Shown: piece by piece, positions 9,401-16,956 of the stretch
Layout of the letters: the number at the start of each line of letters is the position of its first letter
How positions within the stretch are numbered: position 1 is the first letter of the stretch
NCBI RefSeq assembly: GCF_019443125.1
Contig: NZ_JAHYXK010000007.1
Location: 62,001 to 126,000, forward strand
Length of the DNA: 64,000 nucleotides
Direction: 5' to 3'
Source of the DNA: Pontibacter aydingkolensis
GTDB taxonomy: Bacteria; Bacteroidota; Bacteroidia; Cytophagales; Hymenobacteraceae
Program-made: the position numbers and the translations under genes
The notes under the pieces: generated by a model
Told to the model about the DNA's origin: nothing
What the model saw: only the letters and a program-made list of their open reading frames with translations
Database searches by the model: none

Positions 9401-11352
9401 ATATCGACAATGGCTCGACTGATAACTGTGGTATAGCTTCTCTTGCACTGTCAAAAACTACTTTTGGATGCGCTGAAGTAGGTGCCAACACAGTGACGCT
9501 GACTGTAACCGACAACAGCGGCAACACACATACAGCCACTGCTACAGTTACAGTAGAGGACAACATTCCACCGGTAGCTATGGCACAGAATATTACAGTT
9601 CAGCTAGATGCTTCTGGTAATGCAACTGTTATGGCTGAGCAAATAAACAACGGCTCCGGTGACAACTGCGGTGTTGCTTCTTTTGCGCTGTCAAAGACTA
9701 CTTTTGATTGTTCAAATGTAGGGGACAACACTGTTACCTTAACCGTAACGGATAAGAGTGGCAACACGCATTCTGCAACAGCCATTGTAACTGTAGAAGA
9801 TAAGGTTGCTCCAACCGTAGTTACAAAAAACATCACCGTTCAGCTGGACGCAATCGGAAAGGCAACCATCACGCCTGACATGATCAACAACGGTTCGACT
9901 GATAACTGCGCCATAGCAAGTATAACACTGGATAAAACAGAGTTCACTTGTATTAATTCTGCTGCCAACACAGTTACTTTAACAGTTACTGATGTTAATG
10001 GCAACAGGTCTTCGGCAACGGCAATTGTTACTGTAGTAGACAATATAGCACCGGTAGCTAAAGCCAAAAACATTACGGTGCAAATAAATGCAAGCGGTAA
10101 CGCAACCATTGCTGCGTCTGATGTAGACAACGGCTCTGGCGATAATTGCGGGGTAGCAAGTATAACGCTTGACAAGTCTTCTTTTGACTGCTCCAACACA
10201 GGTGCCAACACGGTGATGCTGACAGTGACAGACAACAGCGGCAACACGCATACCGCCACGACCATAGTTACAGTAGAAGACAAGATCGCGCCTTCAATCA
10301 CGGCCCCTGCCAATGTAGTGGTAGATGTGGACCCGGGCAAGAACACAGCATCTAATGTAGCTTTGGGTACGCCTGTAACGGCAGACAACTGCTCGGTAGC
10401 TTCTGTAACCAACGATGCTCCGGCTGTATTCCCGACAGGTGTAACCACTGTAACCTGGACTGTAACGGATGCTTCCGGAAATACAAGTACCACAACACAG
10501 ACAGTAACAGTAAGACGTGATGTTGTATCAGTTGCTACACCGGCCACCATCAATGTTCCGATCAGAACTGCGTATGCTGCTGTTCCGCTTCCGGCTACTG
10601 TAACGGTAACCTACTCTGATGGTAAAACTGAGGTGATTGGAGTAACATGGACACAGGGTACTTACAATGGCACTGTTGCCGGTAACTACGTATTAAACGG
10701 CCAGCTTGCATTAACTGCAGGTACCACAAACACAGGTGGTAAAGTCGCTAAGATCACAGTTGTGGTAGAGCCGAACAAAGTGCCTACAGCCCTTGCCTTT
10801 AGTGCGACTACCTTTAAGCCGGATGCGAAAGCTGACGACGTGATCGGTACACTCACAACCACAGATCCTGATGATACACAGTTTGTGTACACACTGGTAG
10901 CTGGCACAGGTGATGCAGACAATAGCCTGTTTGAGATCAGAGGTGACAAAGTATATCTGAAATCCAACAACGGCCTGTCTGGTCAGACACAGTTCACCTT
11001 CAGGGTAAGAAGCACAGATCCTTATCAGAATACAATCGAAAAAGCCTTCACATTAAGCAAAGGCAATTACGGTGTGGCAGAGGATAAACTGAAGATCGTA
11101 AACGCCTTCTCTCCGAACAACGACGGCATCAACGACAACTGGTTTATACCTGAGCTTCGCTTCTACAATAGCGTGGAGGTTGAGGTGTTCGACAGATCCG
11201 GCGTGAGACTGTTCCACACAACTGACCCTGAGAAAGGATGGGACGGACGCGGCCTGAATGGACAGGTTTTGAAAGGCGCTTTCTTCTACATTGTGCAGGT
11301 AAAAGACATCAACCTGGTGAAAAAAGGTGTTGTTACAATTATTAGTAAGTAA
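3418..11352 (+). CDS. Giant multidomain surface adhesin-like protein, T9SS type B sorting domain
   Basis: 2644 residues. A long-n-region signal peptide ends near residue 46 (VMAQ). In order I read: an N-terminal beta domain; a Fn3-like domain (~195-292); a DNRLRE-like domain (~305-451); a cadherin-like beta-sandwich (~460-552); LamG (~561-772); two more cadherin-like sandwiches (~775-965); a second LamG (~975-1181); a tandem-type Ig/cadherin domain; seven DxDxDGDxD FG-GAP/VCBS repeats (~1395-1731), enough for one propeller; a HYR domain; six ~80-residue repeats (~1815-2295); HYR, Big-like and cadherin domains. The end is a CHU_C/gliding-type C-terminal domain (AFSPNNDGINDNWFIPEL). It is probably exported by the T9SS and held at the cell surface for adhesion or gliding. 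The PorP/SprF-like gene starts 5 bp downstream. Confidence 0.93.
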   Translation: MKIQSFTSKTEGKSIWCVQLSLRSRWLAICFVLFSSLLSSYQVMAQQYTANFSTPPTFYEGFWAGAKTHATVNLGGVDYDITIGQVTNWSHSSSGGESNSGSITAIGGGDVSVTLKRKDNQRFQFYGVWLKYTNYSGYANKDLRVTYSGSTDPQQTFGGNSTAVLSKNVNVTSVSLYFGGLDRLYLDNLIVGPAVASLPTLVTNSVSNINSTFATAGGNITSDGGGPITERGLVWSTATNPTTGDNKLAIGSGTGSFSGQITNLTANTTYYVRAYAINSAGTAYGSQVSFTTTDASGPFSLTPTLDTSFDNTGSYPNENTCYVGYEPSWGQMTAALKFALTPISGTVTSAKLRLFVNYKSGTNPFIKVWSSANESWTASISSAPATNQALGQVDATAVNSWIEVDVTDYVKAQVAGSKIASLVVTGNTSSSPGEVYFNSMESTTNQPLLVVTTGAALSSNADLSGITLSTGTLAPTFATGTTSYTATVANGVSTIDITPALADVKAAIKVNGNSVASGSASNVPLVVGNNAITILVTAEDGTTKTYTVNVTRLNPSVPASAISFNGFNQYINVPNNSAFEYGTGTVEVWVKPDWTPGTKGANPCVLSMRADAGGATRYSLHINDNLGAIGIYNGSYATLPYSFAKGQWYHIAVVMKATGNEYFVNGVSIGSTNNPIATGVTGLNFKVGASEISASSAYTKEFFLGEMDDIRVWNTMRTASQIASSYQNELTVPATGLVAYYKIDAGITADGNKFAKAATDHSGNNYNGTVVNYFNDADLKGLAISAGTLSPAFATLTTGYSATVPSTASSINVTPTTSDSKATVNINSVAAASGSTTPVNLAFGSNAVNVKVTAQDGTIKTYTINVTRQLSSNADLSNLAVSAGVITPAFASGTTSYSVSLPSGTTSLNLTPTVADANATVKVNGTDVASGSAHSVTLNTGNNAITIAITAQNGTTKSYTLTANVNNTPKPIAGYLNGLKFDGVNDYVEIPSQTSNQFDSNTEFTVSMWYKANSMAAAGLFNRPSGGGDMQLWFTAENGKFTFAIDKHGWGWRWLTSTDAYKVGEWVQVSIVRRNVSGQRNMEIYANGVLVGSASLAYTSSASSAPIRIGTFMNVDGGFANGQIDNVSLWKKALTVEEIKTLGTSTLNGNEASLAGYWRFDETTGTIAYDATANANHGTLINMDLAAARVASTAGDITTNEDVVFTGKLAGSDESGNTLTYSVVTAPAKGALVITDVATGAFTYTPAANIHGSDVFTYKVNNGSLDSDAATVNVNIVSVNDAPVAVAKTVTATVDANCQAVVDASAFDNGSSDVDGDELTYSISPAGPFTVGTTNVTLTVSDGKGGTSTAATTITVVDNIKPRFGNMVGNPVASNTSSQPGVFMKKADVWHGPSPYDHHQVAAADFDGDGDLDLAYTTNNSPAIYLNDGKGVMTAGFSISNFRPGSVVTGDLNGDGKPDIIYGASASGTPSSRVYMNNGDGTFTITQSNVGGVDRVTDVALADLDGDGDLDVFFVGSGYSNRNHRVYFNDGNGNLSPSSQLFNTNDWGARVVLRDFNGDGTIDAFVTADWPENSSRLWINNGSGQFSASGPSFVNGYGIDAADFDKDGDMDIIYATSNTTFAFLINNGTGSFTQSTQVFSNPEGHKPMDVKFADIDNDNDADIIVGYSASPRIYLNDGSGQYSLGNTIPIQYSAVLKHMIFVDMDGDQDLDFVDAMAGAFNEVVFNQLTHPVTGGCSDIVVNNTPGQCGAVVTFTNAFSDNCPGATVAYSHASGSFFPIGVTTVTGEVTDAAGNKTTCSFTVTVADTEKPIVKTKAITVELDATGAATITPAMVNNGSTDNCSIASDGYSLDKTSFSCADLGDKTVSLTVTDVNGNTAMATVIVTVVDNVKPTAVAKNITVYLDGNGAATITAAQVNNGSTDACGIASVAIDKTIFSCVDLGANTVTLTVTDNNGNTATATATVTVEDNIAPVAKAQNITVQLNANGTATIAAADIDNGSTDNCGIASLALSKTTFGCAEVGANTVTLTVTDNSGNTHTATATVTVEDNIPPVAMAQNITVQLDASGNATVMAEQINNGSGDNCGVASFALSKTTFDCSNVGDNTVTLTVTDKSGNTHSATAIVTVEDKVAPTVVTKNITVQLDAIGKATITPDMINNGSTDNCAIASITLDKTEFTCINSAANTVTLTVTDVNGNRSSATAIVTVVDNIAPVAKAKNITVQINASGNATIAASDVDNGSGDNCGVASITLDKSSFDCSNTGANTVMLTVTDNSGNTHTATTIVTVEDKIAPSITAPANVVVDVDPGKNTASNVALGTPVTADNCSVASVTNDAPAVFPTGVTTVTWTVTDASGNTSTTTQTVTVRRDVVSVATPATINVPIRTAYAAVPLPATVTVTYSDGKTEVIGVTWTQGTYNGTVAGNYVLNGQLALTAGTTNTGGKVAKITVVVEPNKVPTALAFSATTFKPDAKADDVIGTLTTTDPDDTQFVYTLVAGTGDADNSLFEIRGDKVYLKSNNGLSGQTQFTFRVRSTDPYQNTIEKAFTLSKGNYGVAEDKLKIVNAFSPNNDGINDNWFIPELRFYNSVEVEVFDRSGVRLFHTTDPEKGWDGRGLNGQVLKGAFFYIVQVKDINLVKKGVVTIISK
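8866..10311 (+). repeat. Six tandem ~80-residue (240-bp) repeats inside the giant adhesin
   Basis: Equivalent positions of the ITV codons recur at 8866, 9112, 9352, 9592, 9832 and 10072. The last four intervals are exactly 240 bp; the first is 246 bp because of two extra residues. Each unit reads (N)ITVQLDAxGxATI...NNGSxDNCG(I/V)AS...DKT.F.C...GANTVTLTVTDxxGN...VTVEDN. Each holds two cysteines, suggesting one disulfide per module. The DNA copies are diverged, so the array is not freshly amplified. Confidence 0.85.
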
Positions 11353-11357
11353 TTATC

Positions 11358-12353
11358 ATGAAGAAGATAGTATTAACCATAGCACTTGTTGCATCTGTTC
11401 TGGGCCTGCAGGCCCAGAACAGAAAACATGTGGCCAACTTCTCGCTGTTTCAGCAGTATTTTAATCCCGCGCTGACAGGTTACGAAGGCTCCATGGTCAA
11501 ATCGTTTTACCGTAACCAATGGACAGGGTTTGAGGATGCCCCTAAAACCATTTTTGCCTCCGCAGAACTGGACCTGGCAGACCTGAGCTCCTGGAAAAAA
11601 GAGGACCTTTTAAAGACCCACGCGACAGATAGCTACAGCAGGCAGGCCGGCGCAAAGCATGCATTCGGACTTGCAGTGCTCAACGACCGATTCGGGCCTT
11701 TTACTGAAACCCAGGTGCACCTGAGCTATGGCTCCCGCGTTCGCCTTTCAGAGAAGCTAAGCCTGCGCTGGGGCGGCGCTCTTGCTTACAGTGCCCAGCA
11801 ATTGGACGGCAATAAGCTGACCCTCGACCAGGAGAATGACCCTGAGTTTGCCGGTATGATTGGCAGCACAGGCAAGGTTAACCGCATAGACCTGAATATG
11901 GGCCTGATGCTTACCGGTGAGAACTTCTACCTGGGTTACGCCATGCAGGATATTACAAAAGGCAAGCTGATGACTTCCGGGGATGATTACCTGCAGAACA
12001 ATGTACCCCAGCACCATGTGGTGCAGGCAGGTCTCCGTGCCCCGGTTACGGAGCAAGTAGGTGTCGTAGTTAACTCCATGTACCGCTACGACGATAAACT
12101 GGAGGAAACACTGGAAGGTCAGGTAAAGGCCGTGTATCAGAATATGTTCTGGTTGGGTGCAGGTTATCGCAAGGACCTTGCCTATGGTCTGAACGCCGGC
12201 GTACGCACAGGGCAGTTCAAGATCGGCTACGTGTACGAGATGCCTGTGAGCAATGCTAGTCATATGAGCAGAGGCACCAACGAGATCATGCTCACCTATA
12301 ACCTGATTCCGGTAAAGTATCCGAAGTATGGCAAGAAAGTAACCATGTGGTAA
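11358..12353 (+). CDS. PorP/SprF-family type IX secretion membrane protein
   Basis: 331 residues with a signal peptide ending near LGLQAQ (residues 1-20), then the family opening NFSLFQQYFNPALTGYEGS and a predicted outer-membrane beta-barrel with regularly spaced aromatic strands. PorP/SprF-like proteins are usually encoded directly downstream of type B-CTD cargo, and in Flavobacterium SprF is needed for secretion or attachment of the SprB adhesin. The 5-bp gap to the giant protein gene makes this its likely cognate partner. A 24-bp perfect palindrome lies in the signal-peptide codons (11397-11420). The identification is firm; the pairing is inference from position. Confidence 0.92.
   Translation: MKKIVLTIALVASVLGLQAQNRKHVANFSLFQQYFNPALTGYEGSMVKSFYRNQWTGFEDAPKTIFASAELDLADLSSWKKEDLLKTHATDSYSRQAGAKHAFGLAVLNDRFGPFTETQVHLSYGSRVRLSEKLSLRWGGALAYSAQQLDGNKLTLDQENDPEFAGMIGSTGKVNRIDLNMGLMLTGENFYLGYAMQDITKGKLMTSGDDYLQNNVPQHHVVQAGLRAPVTEQVGVVVNSMYRYDDKLEETLEGQVKAVYQNMFWLGAGYRKDLAYGLNAGVRTGQFKIGYVYEMPVSNASHMSRGTNEIMLTYNLIPVKYPKYGKKVTMW
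11397..11420 (+). other. 24-bp perfect palindrome within the signal-peptide codons of the PorP/SprF gene
   Basis: The half-site GTTCTGGGCCTG is followed immediately by its exact reverse complement. It covers codons 14-21 (VLGLQAQN). In RNA it could fold into a GC-rich hairpin about 40 nt after the start codon. Confidence 0.7.
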
Positions 12354-12369
12354 CCTGAAGAAAAGAAAG

Positions 12370-13551
12370 ATGAAGAAAATAGTTTACACGATCGCATTTT
12401 TGCTGGCAACCGGAACTTGCGTTCAGGCCCAGACACAGGTGAAGCAGTCTAAGGAAGAACTGGCGGACTTTATGCTCCTGGAGAATAACCTGCTGGTATT
12501 TACCGTGAAGGAGGCTAAGGGCCAATATATCTATTCTGAGCAGCGTGGCGAAAGCGCAAGTACCAGGAAGGAAACTGCGCTTAATGCCGGGGTTATCAAT
12601 ACAGTGGTTGGCCGCAACAGAGATAACAACGAGTTGTTTGTATATCAGAAGAATGGCCGTAACGAGGAGGTGATTTCCTTTTATACTTTAAAAGACGGCA
12701 GCTTTGAGAAGACTGGTGAGCGGCCTATGCCTAAACTGCGAAACCACTCCCATACCCTGGGTATGTTCCTTTCAGAGGATAAACAGACGCTGATACTTTC
12801 GGCAGAGCTTGGCAGGAGTCGCGGCTACGACGACTTGTACCTGAGCAAGTGGGAGAATGACCGTTGGACCAGTCCTAAACATTTAGGAAAGAATGTGAAC
12901 ACACAACAGCCTGAATTTGCCCCGTTTGTTGCCAATGACTCTTTGTACTTTACACGCAAAGATGCAGAGACTGCCTATATTTACGGTGTTCCTTTTAACC
13001 AGGGACAGCCTGAAGCAAATCCTGTAAGGTTGAGCACGGCAATTAATATGGCCAATACCTACAACGCTTACTACAGAAAGCAGGAAGACATTCAGACATG
13101 GATTTCGGCATCAACAGACAAGGCATTTTATTATGCTTACGTGCTTGAGAAGCCCGTAGTTGAGGTAATTGAGGAAGTGGAAATAGATGAAGCTGTTGTC
13201 GTGGAGGAGGTGCCTGTGCCGGAGCTTGTTGTGAAGAAAAAAGCAGATGAGCCTGCGCTTGTGCTATTAAATGGGTTTAACTCAGTACGTCTGGGCCTGG
13301 AGGGTATTTCCGCTCTTGCAAGGTTCCTGAGAGATCAGCCAGAGGGTACAGCTCTTGTAATTAAGGGTTACTCAGATGGCTACGGTCCTGCAGAGGCTAA
13401 GGACTACGTGAGCCGCAATCGCGCTGTGAGCGTGAAGCAGTATATCGACAGGTACTTCGCTGGCAAAAAGTTTGTTATAACGCTTGAAAACGAAGTGAAA
13501 GTTGAGAAAGGCAAACTACACCGCAAGACAGAAGTATACTTAATGCAATAG
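12370..13551 (+). CDS. Envelope protein with PD40-like repeats and C-terminal OmpA-like domain
   Basis: 393 residues with a signal peptide (AFLLATGTCVQAQ). Residues ~40-270 contain WD40/PD40-like segments (GYDDLYLSKWENDRWTSPKHLG, NDSLYFTRKD). A Glu/Val-rich linker (~275-300) follows, and then a C-terminal OmpA-like region with the GYSDGYG...SRNRAVSVKQYI pattern. It lies 16 bp after the PorP/SprF gene and is followed by a strong hairpin, so it closes the adhesin operon. OmpA/PD40 proteins near SprF genes resemble the periplasmic PorE/SprE-like accessory proteins of T9SS loci. A peptidoglycan-anchoring role is plausible but not shown. The OmpA domain is short, and some consensus residues may be replaced. 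Confidence 0.78.
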   Translation: MKKIVYTIAFLLATGTCVQAQTQVKQSKEELADFMLLENNLLVFTVKEAKGQYIYSEQRGESASTRKETALNAGVINTVVGRNRDNNELFVYQKNGRNEEVISFYTLKDGSFEKTGERPMPKLRNHSHTLGMFLSEDKQTLILSAELGRSRGYDDLYLSKWENDRWTSPKHLGKNVNTQQPEFAPFVANDSLYFTRKDAETAYIYGVPFNQGQPEANPVRLSTAINMANTYNAYYRKQEDIQTWISASTDKAFYYAYVLEKPVVEVIEEVEIDEAVVVEEVPVPELVVKKKADEPALVLLNGFNSVRLGLEGISALARFLRDQPEGTALVIKGYSDGYGPAEAKDYVSRNRAVSVKQYIDRYFAGKKFVITLENEVKVEKGKLHRKTEVYLMQ

Positions 13552-13570
13552 CGTTAGATTTGCACCAGAT

Positions 13571-13605
13571 AAAACAGGCCGCTCTAAATGAGTGGCCTGT
13601 TTTGT
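13571..13605 (+). terminator. Rho-independent terminator after the adhesin operon
   Basis: AACAGGCC...GGCCTGTT arms, extended by GCTC/GAGT, followed by TTTTGTTTT. It lies 20 bp after the stop codon. Confidence 0.8.
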
Positions 13606-13772
13606 TTTAAGGCCCTGCTACTATTTACTTTTGCCTCGATGTCGATGCCACCTATCAAGCAATGCGAATTTGAAATAGAAAAGCTTTGCATATTTTCTGA
13701 TATAGGTTTTAACCTGCTGATTTAAGCGAATTTGAGCTGTACAAGACAACGAAAAATACCCATTTTGGGGTA

Positions 13773-13803
13773 TTGCAATAAAAACCAGCAAAAGTTATAT
13801 TTG
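13773..13803 (+). promoter_or_regulatory. Candidate promoter of the outer-membrane protein/lipoprotein pair
   Basis: TTG (13773-13775), a 20-bp spacer and TATATTTG (13796-13803) fit the Bacteroidota consensus. The implied 5' leader of more than 220 nt is long, so confidence is moderate at best. Confidence 0.4.
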
Positions 13804-14036
13804 TTCATAAAGCCATGTATAACTCTAACCCAACGCTTATTATAAAAATCTACTAACTACGTTTTCCCAGTTCTCTATCTGTAAGGAGTTCGAGGCTGTT
13901 ATCTACACGCCTTATTTACAGACTATATCTACATTAATACATCTAAACCTGCAGTTTTTGCTGTATGAATGCGCTTTGGTATATAATCAGGCGCTAGGCT
14001 ATGAATTAGTCCATCGTTCACCCTTAACATTCTAAA

Positions 14037-14921
14037 ATGAAAAAACTTTACCTGTTTTTTTTCGCACTCCTGGCAGCATATACTTTGCAGGCGCAGGACA
14101 TTATCACCAAAACCGACAAAACCGAGATAAAAGCCTTGGTTACCGAGATCTCGGACGAAACAATCAAATACAAGCTATTTGATTTTCAGGGAGGACCGGT
14201 TTATAACCTGAAGCGCGCCGAAGTATACAAAATTGTGTACTCAAACGGCAGAGAGGAAAAGTTTAATGCCACAGAACCCGTTCCCACATACACAGGGTCA
14301 CCTGCTACTGTAAACACAGAATCAAAGGTAGGTAGTCTACTGGGCAAGCTGGCAGAGCCGCCTGTTCCTGCGGCACAGACCACGACAGGGAATTTAGGGC
14401 GCACGTTTATCGGGGTGGTCTACTCCCGGCACCTGACATTCTCTACAGATAGCTATGATTTTGAGACAAAGCCGATCTTTGGCTTTAATGTACTGCTGGA
14501 GAAATATTTTGAGCCGAAGCAAGGCAGTGTTAAAGCGCCTTCGAAAGGTTACGGTTTAGCTTCGACAAACTATTTTGGATACTCCGAAACTATAGGCGAT
14601 GACATCTATACAGGTTCGCGGCATTACTTTACCGGTTACCTGTTTAAGGAAATACCTGTGAAAAACATTGCGACGCTGGGTGGCCTGGCTGGTGGTGGTA
14701 TGTCTTATACCCGCGGCAAAGCCGACGAGAACAACGAAGTAAACCCAGGGGAATCTGCGGGTGTGTTTGGTGGAGGCGCTCATCTTGGCCTGTTCGCACA
14801 GCGAGCCCTAACGACAGGTGCATCGGGCAAGCCATCTTTCCTGGTACGTCTCGGTTACGACATATTTTTCATGTCAAACGGAAACAGTACGTTGGGCGCA
14901 AATATATCTATCAGCTTTTAA
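14037..14921 (+). CDS. Predicted outer-membrane beta-barrel protein with N-terminal DxIxxKxxxEIKA domain
   Basis: 294 residues. The signal peptide ends at LQAQ (residue ~20). Residues ~21-85 match a small domain widespread in Bacteroidota envelope proteins (DIITKTDKTEIKALVTEISDETIKYKLFD...GPVYNLKRAEVYKIVYSNG). A Pro/Thr-rich linker follows. The rest alternates short hydrophobic strands with Gly/Tyr turns and ends in Phe (ANISISF), as expected for an outer-membrane barrel. A lipoprotein gene starts 12 bp downstream and is probably co-transcribed. No specific function can be assigned. Confidence 0.72.
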   Translation: MKKLYLFFFALLAAYTLQAQDIITKTDKTEIKALVTEISDETIKYKLFDFQGGPVYNLKRAEVYKIVYSNGREEKFNATEPVPTYTGSPATVNTESKVGSLLGKLAEPPVPAAQTTTGNLGRTFIGVVYSRHLTFSTDSYDFETKPIFGFNVLLEKYFEPKQGSVKAPSKGYGLASTNYFGYSETIGDDIYTGSRHYFTGYLFKEIPVKNIATLGGLAGGGMSYTRGKADENNEVNPGESAGVFGGGAHLGLFAQRALTTGASGKPSFLVRLGYDIFFMSNGNSTLGANISISF

Positions 14922-14933
14922 ATTATCCTGAAC

Positions 14934-15416
14934 ATGAAGAACAGATCAATCTTATACCTGCTTATAGCTCTTCTCACGTTTACTTTTTCTGGCTGTGCCA
15001 GCGATGCAGAAGAGGAATTTATGTTGATTGCCGATAAAATTAAGAATGGTGACGGAGGCTCAGGCGGCAGTAGTTCCTGCCCGGTAGGAAGATGGAAAAC
15101 CTCTACCTGTAATGGTACCGCCAGCCTGATCTACAATTTTGGCAGCAACGGCGAAGGTTTTGCTGAAAACCCAGACTGCAACGGTATATGCACGCCGCTC
15201 AGGTTTCACTTTAAGTATACGGTAAGCGGTAACACGATCTCTTACTCTTATACCCGCACCGACGATGTGATTTGCTCCGGTAAAAACCAGGGACGCCCCA
15301 ATGTACCAACCGGCAGCTACTCCATTACCTTCACCTGCCAGAATGGTGGGGCAGAGCTTGTGACTGAGGTTTCTACGAATGGGGTAAGACGCACAACAGT
15401 TTTTACAAGAGGTTAA
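14934..15416 (+). CDS. Small cysteine-rich lipoprotein
   Basis: 160 residues with a signal peptide and lipobox FSGC (lipidated Cys21), then a Gly/Ser-rich tether (GDGGSGGSSS). The compact C-terminal domain of about 110 residues begins CPVGRWKTSTCNGTASLIYNF, and its beta-strand-like pattern resembles small lipocalin-like proteins (GRWK... start). Six or more cysteines suggest disulfides and periplasmic or surface exposure. It is the second gene of a pair with the preceding outer-membrane protein and is closed by a strong terminator. Function unknown. Confidence 0.75.
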   Translation: MKNRSILYLLIALLTFTFSGCASDAEEEFMLIADKIKNGDGGSGGSSSCPVGRWKTSTCNGTASLIYNFGSNGEGFAENPDCNGICTPLRFHFKYTVSGNTISYSYTRTDDVICSGKNQGRPNVPTGSYSITFTCQNGGAELVTEVSTNGVRRTTVFTRG

Positions 15417-15433
15417 GGCAAAAAATTAATTTA

Positions 15434-15468
15434 AACAGGAGGCGGTTATTTGCTGCCTCCTGTTTTTT
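15434..15468 (+). terminator. Rho-independent terminator after the lipoprotein gene
   Basis: AACAGGAGGC / GCCTCCTGTT arms around a GGTTATTTGCT-type loop, followed by a run of seven T. It lies 18 bp after the stop. Confidence 0.88.
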
Positions 15469-15553
15469 TATTTTAGGAAAACTAAAGGGCCTGTATCCCT
15501 AAGTATACTTTGGTGATTTTGATGCGGGCAGTAGAGGGCAGTAAAGTATAAAA

Positions 15554-16495
15554 TTAATGCGCTACCTTTTCAGTTGACCCCTTAAATAAACTGCGGACCA
15601 GGGACACCAGTTTTGCAATAACAGCTCCCAATAGCACACCCCCTAAAGCAAGTATAACTACTTTAGCCAGCCAGGCAAGTGCAGGAATTCCTGACAGGGC
15701 ATGTTCTAAATTCTCCAGCGGATGGTGCAGAAACGGCAAACCATGTGCAATTATCTCGGCACCTACCCACAGCATGGCCGCAGTACCCACATAGCCAAGT
15801 ATGGTTAAGAACGATGGCATGGACTTAACGATGCTGCGCCCGATCTTTTGGGTAGTTGGGTGGTATTTGTCCTGCGCCATGTGCAGCCCAATGTCGTCTG
15901 CTTTCACGATCAAGGCAACAAACCCGTAAACAGCAATGGTGATAAAAATGGCCACACTTAACAGCACCGCAATCTGGTTTATCAATGGGCTGTTGGCTAC
16001 AGTAGCATAAGCAATAGCCATGATCTCAGCGGAAAGTATAAAATCTGTACGCACGGCGCTGCCCACCCGCTCTTTTTCCAACTCCTGCGGCGTGATCACT
16101 ACCATGTCTTCTGTTGGCTCCGCAGTTGGTTTGTGGGTTTTACTGAACATGGAGTGTACTTTTTCATACCCCTCAAAGCATAAAAAGGCCCCACCCACCA
16201 TCAGCAGATATGGTATAATTGCTGGTGCAAAATACCCAAGCAGCAAGGCTGCTGGTCCTAAAAAGATAGCTTTGTTAATCAGCGACTTTTTAGCGATCTG
16301 AAAGATGATGGAGAGCTCGCGCTTGGGATCGAGGCCCACCACATACTTTGGGGTTACGGCTGTATCGTCGATCACAATACCTGATACTTTACCTGTTGTT
16401 TTCGCCACCTGCGTTGGAACATCATCGAGACTAGCCGCACTAACTTTAACCAGTGCTGATACGTCATCTAAGAGTGCGAGAAGACCTGTCGCCAT
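15554..16495 (-). CDS. DUF808 family inner-membrane protein
   Basis: 313 residues. The N-terminus (GLLALLDDVSALVKVSAASLDDVPTQVAKTTGKVSGIVIDD) and the following block (PKRELSIIFQIAKKSLINK) are hallmarks of the DUF808/YedI family. Five to six hydrophobic segments follow, at about 95-125, 155-175, 180-205, 230-255 and 275-300. DUF808 proteins are inner-membrane proteins of unknown function, about 300 residues long in other bacteria, so this copy is full length. The gene stands alone, convergent with the lipoprotein gene. The 540 bp upstream are AT-rich without an obvious TAnnTTTG promoter. Confidence 0.9.
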   Translation of the reverse strand: MATGLLALLDDVSALVKVSAASLDDVPTQVAKTTGKVSGIVIDDTAVTPKYVVGLDPKRELSIIFQIAKKSLINKAIFLGPAALLLGYFAPAIIPYLLMVGGAFLCFEGYEKVHSMFSKTHKPTAEPTEDMVVITPQELEKERVGSAVRTDFILSAEIMAIAYATVANSPLINQIAVLLSVAIFITIAVYGFVALIVKADDIGLHMAQDKYHPTTQKIGRSIVKSMPSFLTILGYVGTAAMLWVGAEIIAHGLPFLHHPLENLEHALSGIPALAWLAKVVILALGGVLLGAVIAKLVSLVRSLFKGSTEKVAH

Positions 16496-16956
16496 TATTT
16501 ATATTTTAGTTTATAGTATAATTGAGTTTGTGCTGCTTGCCCTATACGGATTAACTGTAAAGGCAGTCTTTTTCAGGCTCCTAATTTAAAGGAAAGAAAC
16601 GGCATGGCAATTAGAGTTGGTTGTTAGGTTAGAGTATTTAGATGGAAGAAAATCTCTGGTATTTAGTTAAAACAAGTATGAGTTTTAGAAATATTTTGAT
16701 GATTGAGTTTAATGGATTTGATAACACTGATCATCGTTAATATTTCAAAGCAATTCCTAAAAATCTATTCTCATAAGATTTAAACTTTCTATTTAGTTAG
16801 GGAGTGTCCCTACTAGAGATACTGCAATTTAAAGGTGTTGAATAACTTACAGCCTAAAAAAAGTTGCAGGTATTTTTGATTGGAGCAGGCTTATATGTTT
16901 TAAAAGTAGTCCATAAATTAAATAAAGCATCCTTACATAAAGACATTTTATATATA
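16496..16956. other. AT-rich intergenic region without detectable genes
   Basis: About 460 bp of AT-rich sequence between the DUF808 gene (leftward) and the SBBP gene (rightward). I see no reading frame, RNA or hairpin worth naming. The 3' part merges into the duplicated leader described separately. Confidence 0.4.

Larger units (their letters stand above)
13552..14036. other. 485-bp intergenic region with terminator and a weak promoter
   Basis: Apart from the terminator at its left end and the candidate promoter at 13773-13803, I see no gene, RNA or repeat here. The sequence is AT-rich without a conserved-looking reading frame. Confidence 0.5.

Noticed and set aside
8866-10311. CRISPR-like array
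   Set aside because: Repeat units are 240 bp of continuous coding sequence with no short repeat plus unique spacer pattern and no cas genes.
9120-10553. Several minus-strand open frames (up to 237 codons) in the giant adhesin
   Set aside because: They are antisense shadows of the 240-bp repeats, rich in Val/Thr/Ala/Ser because of the Thr/Val/Asn-rich forward protein.
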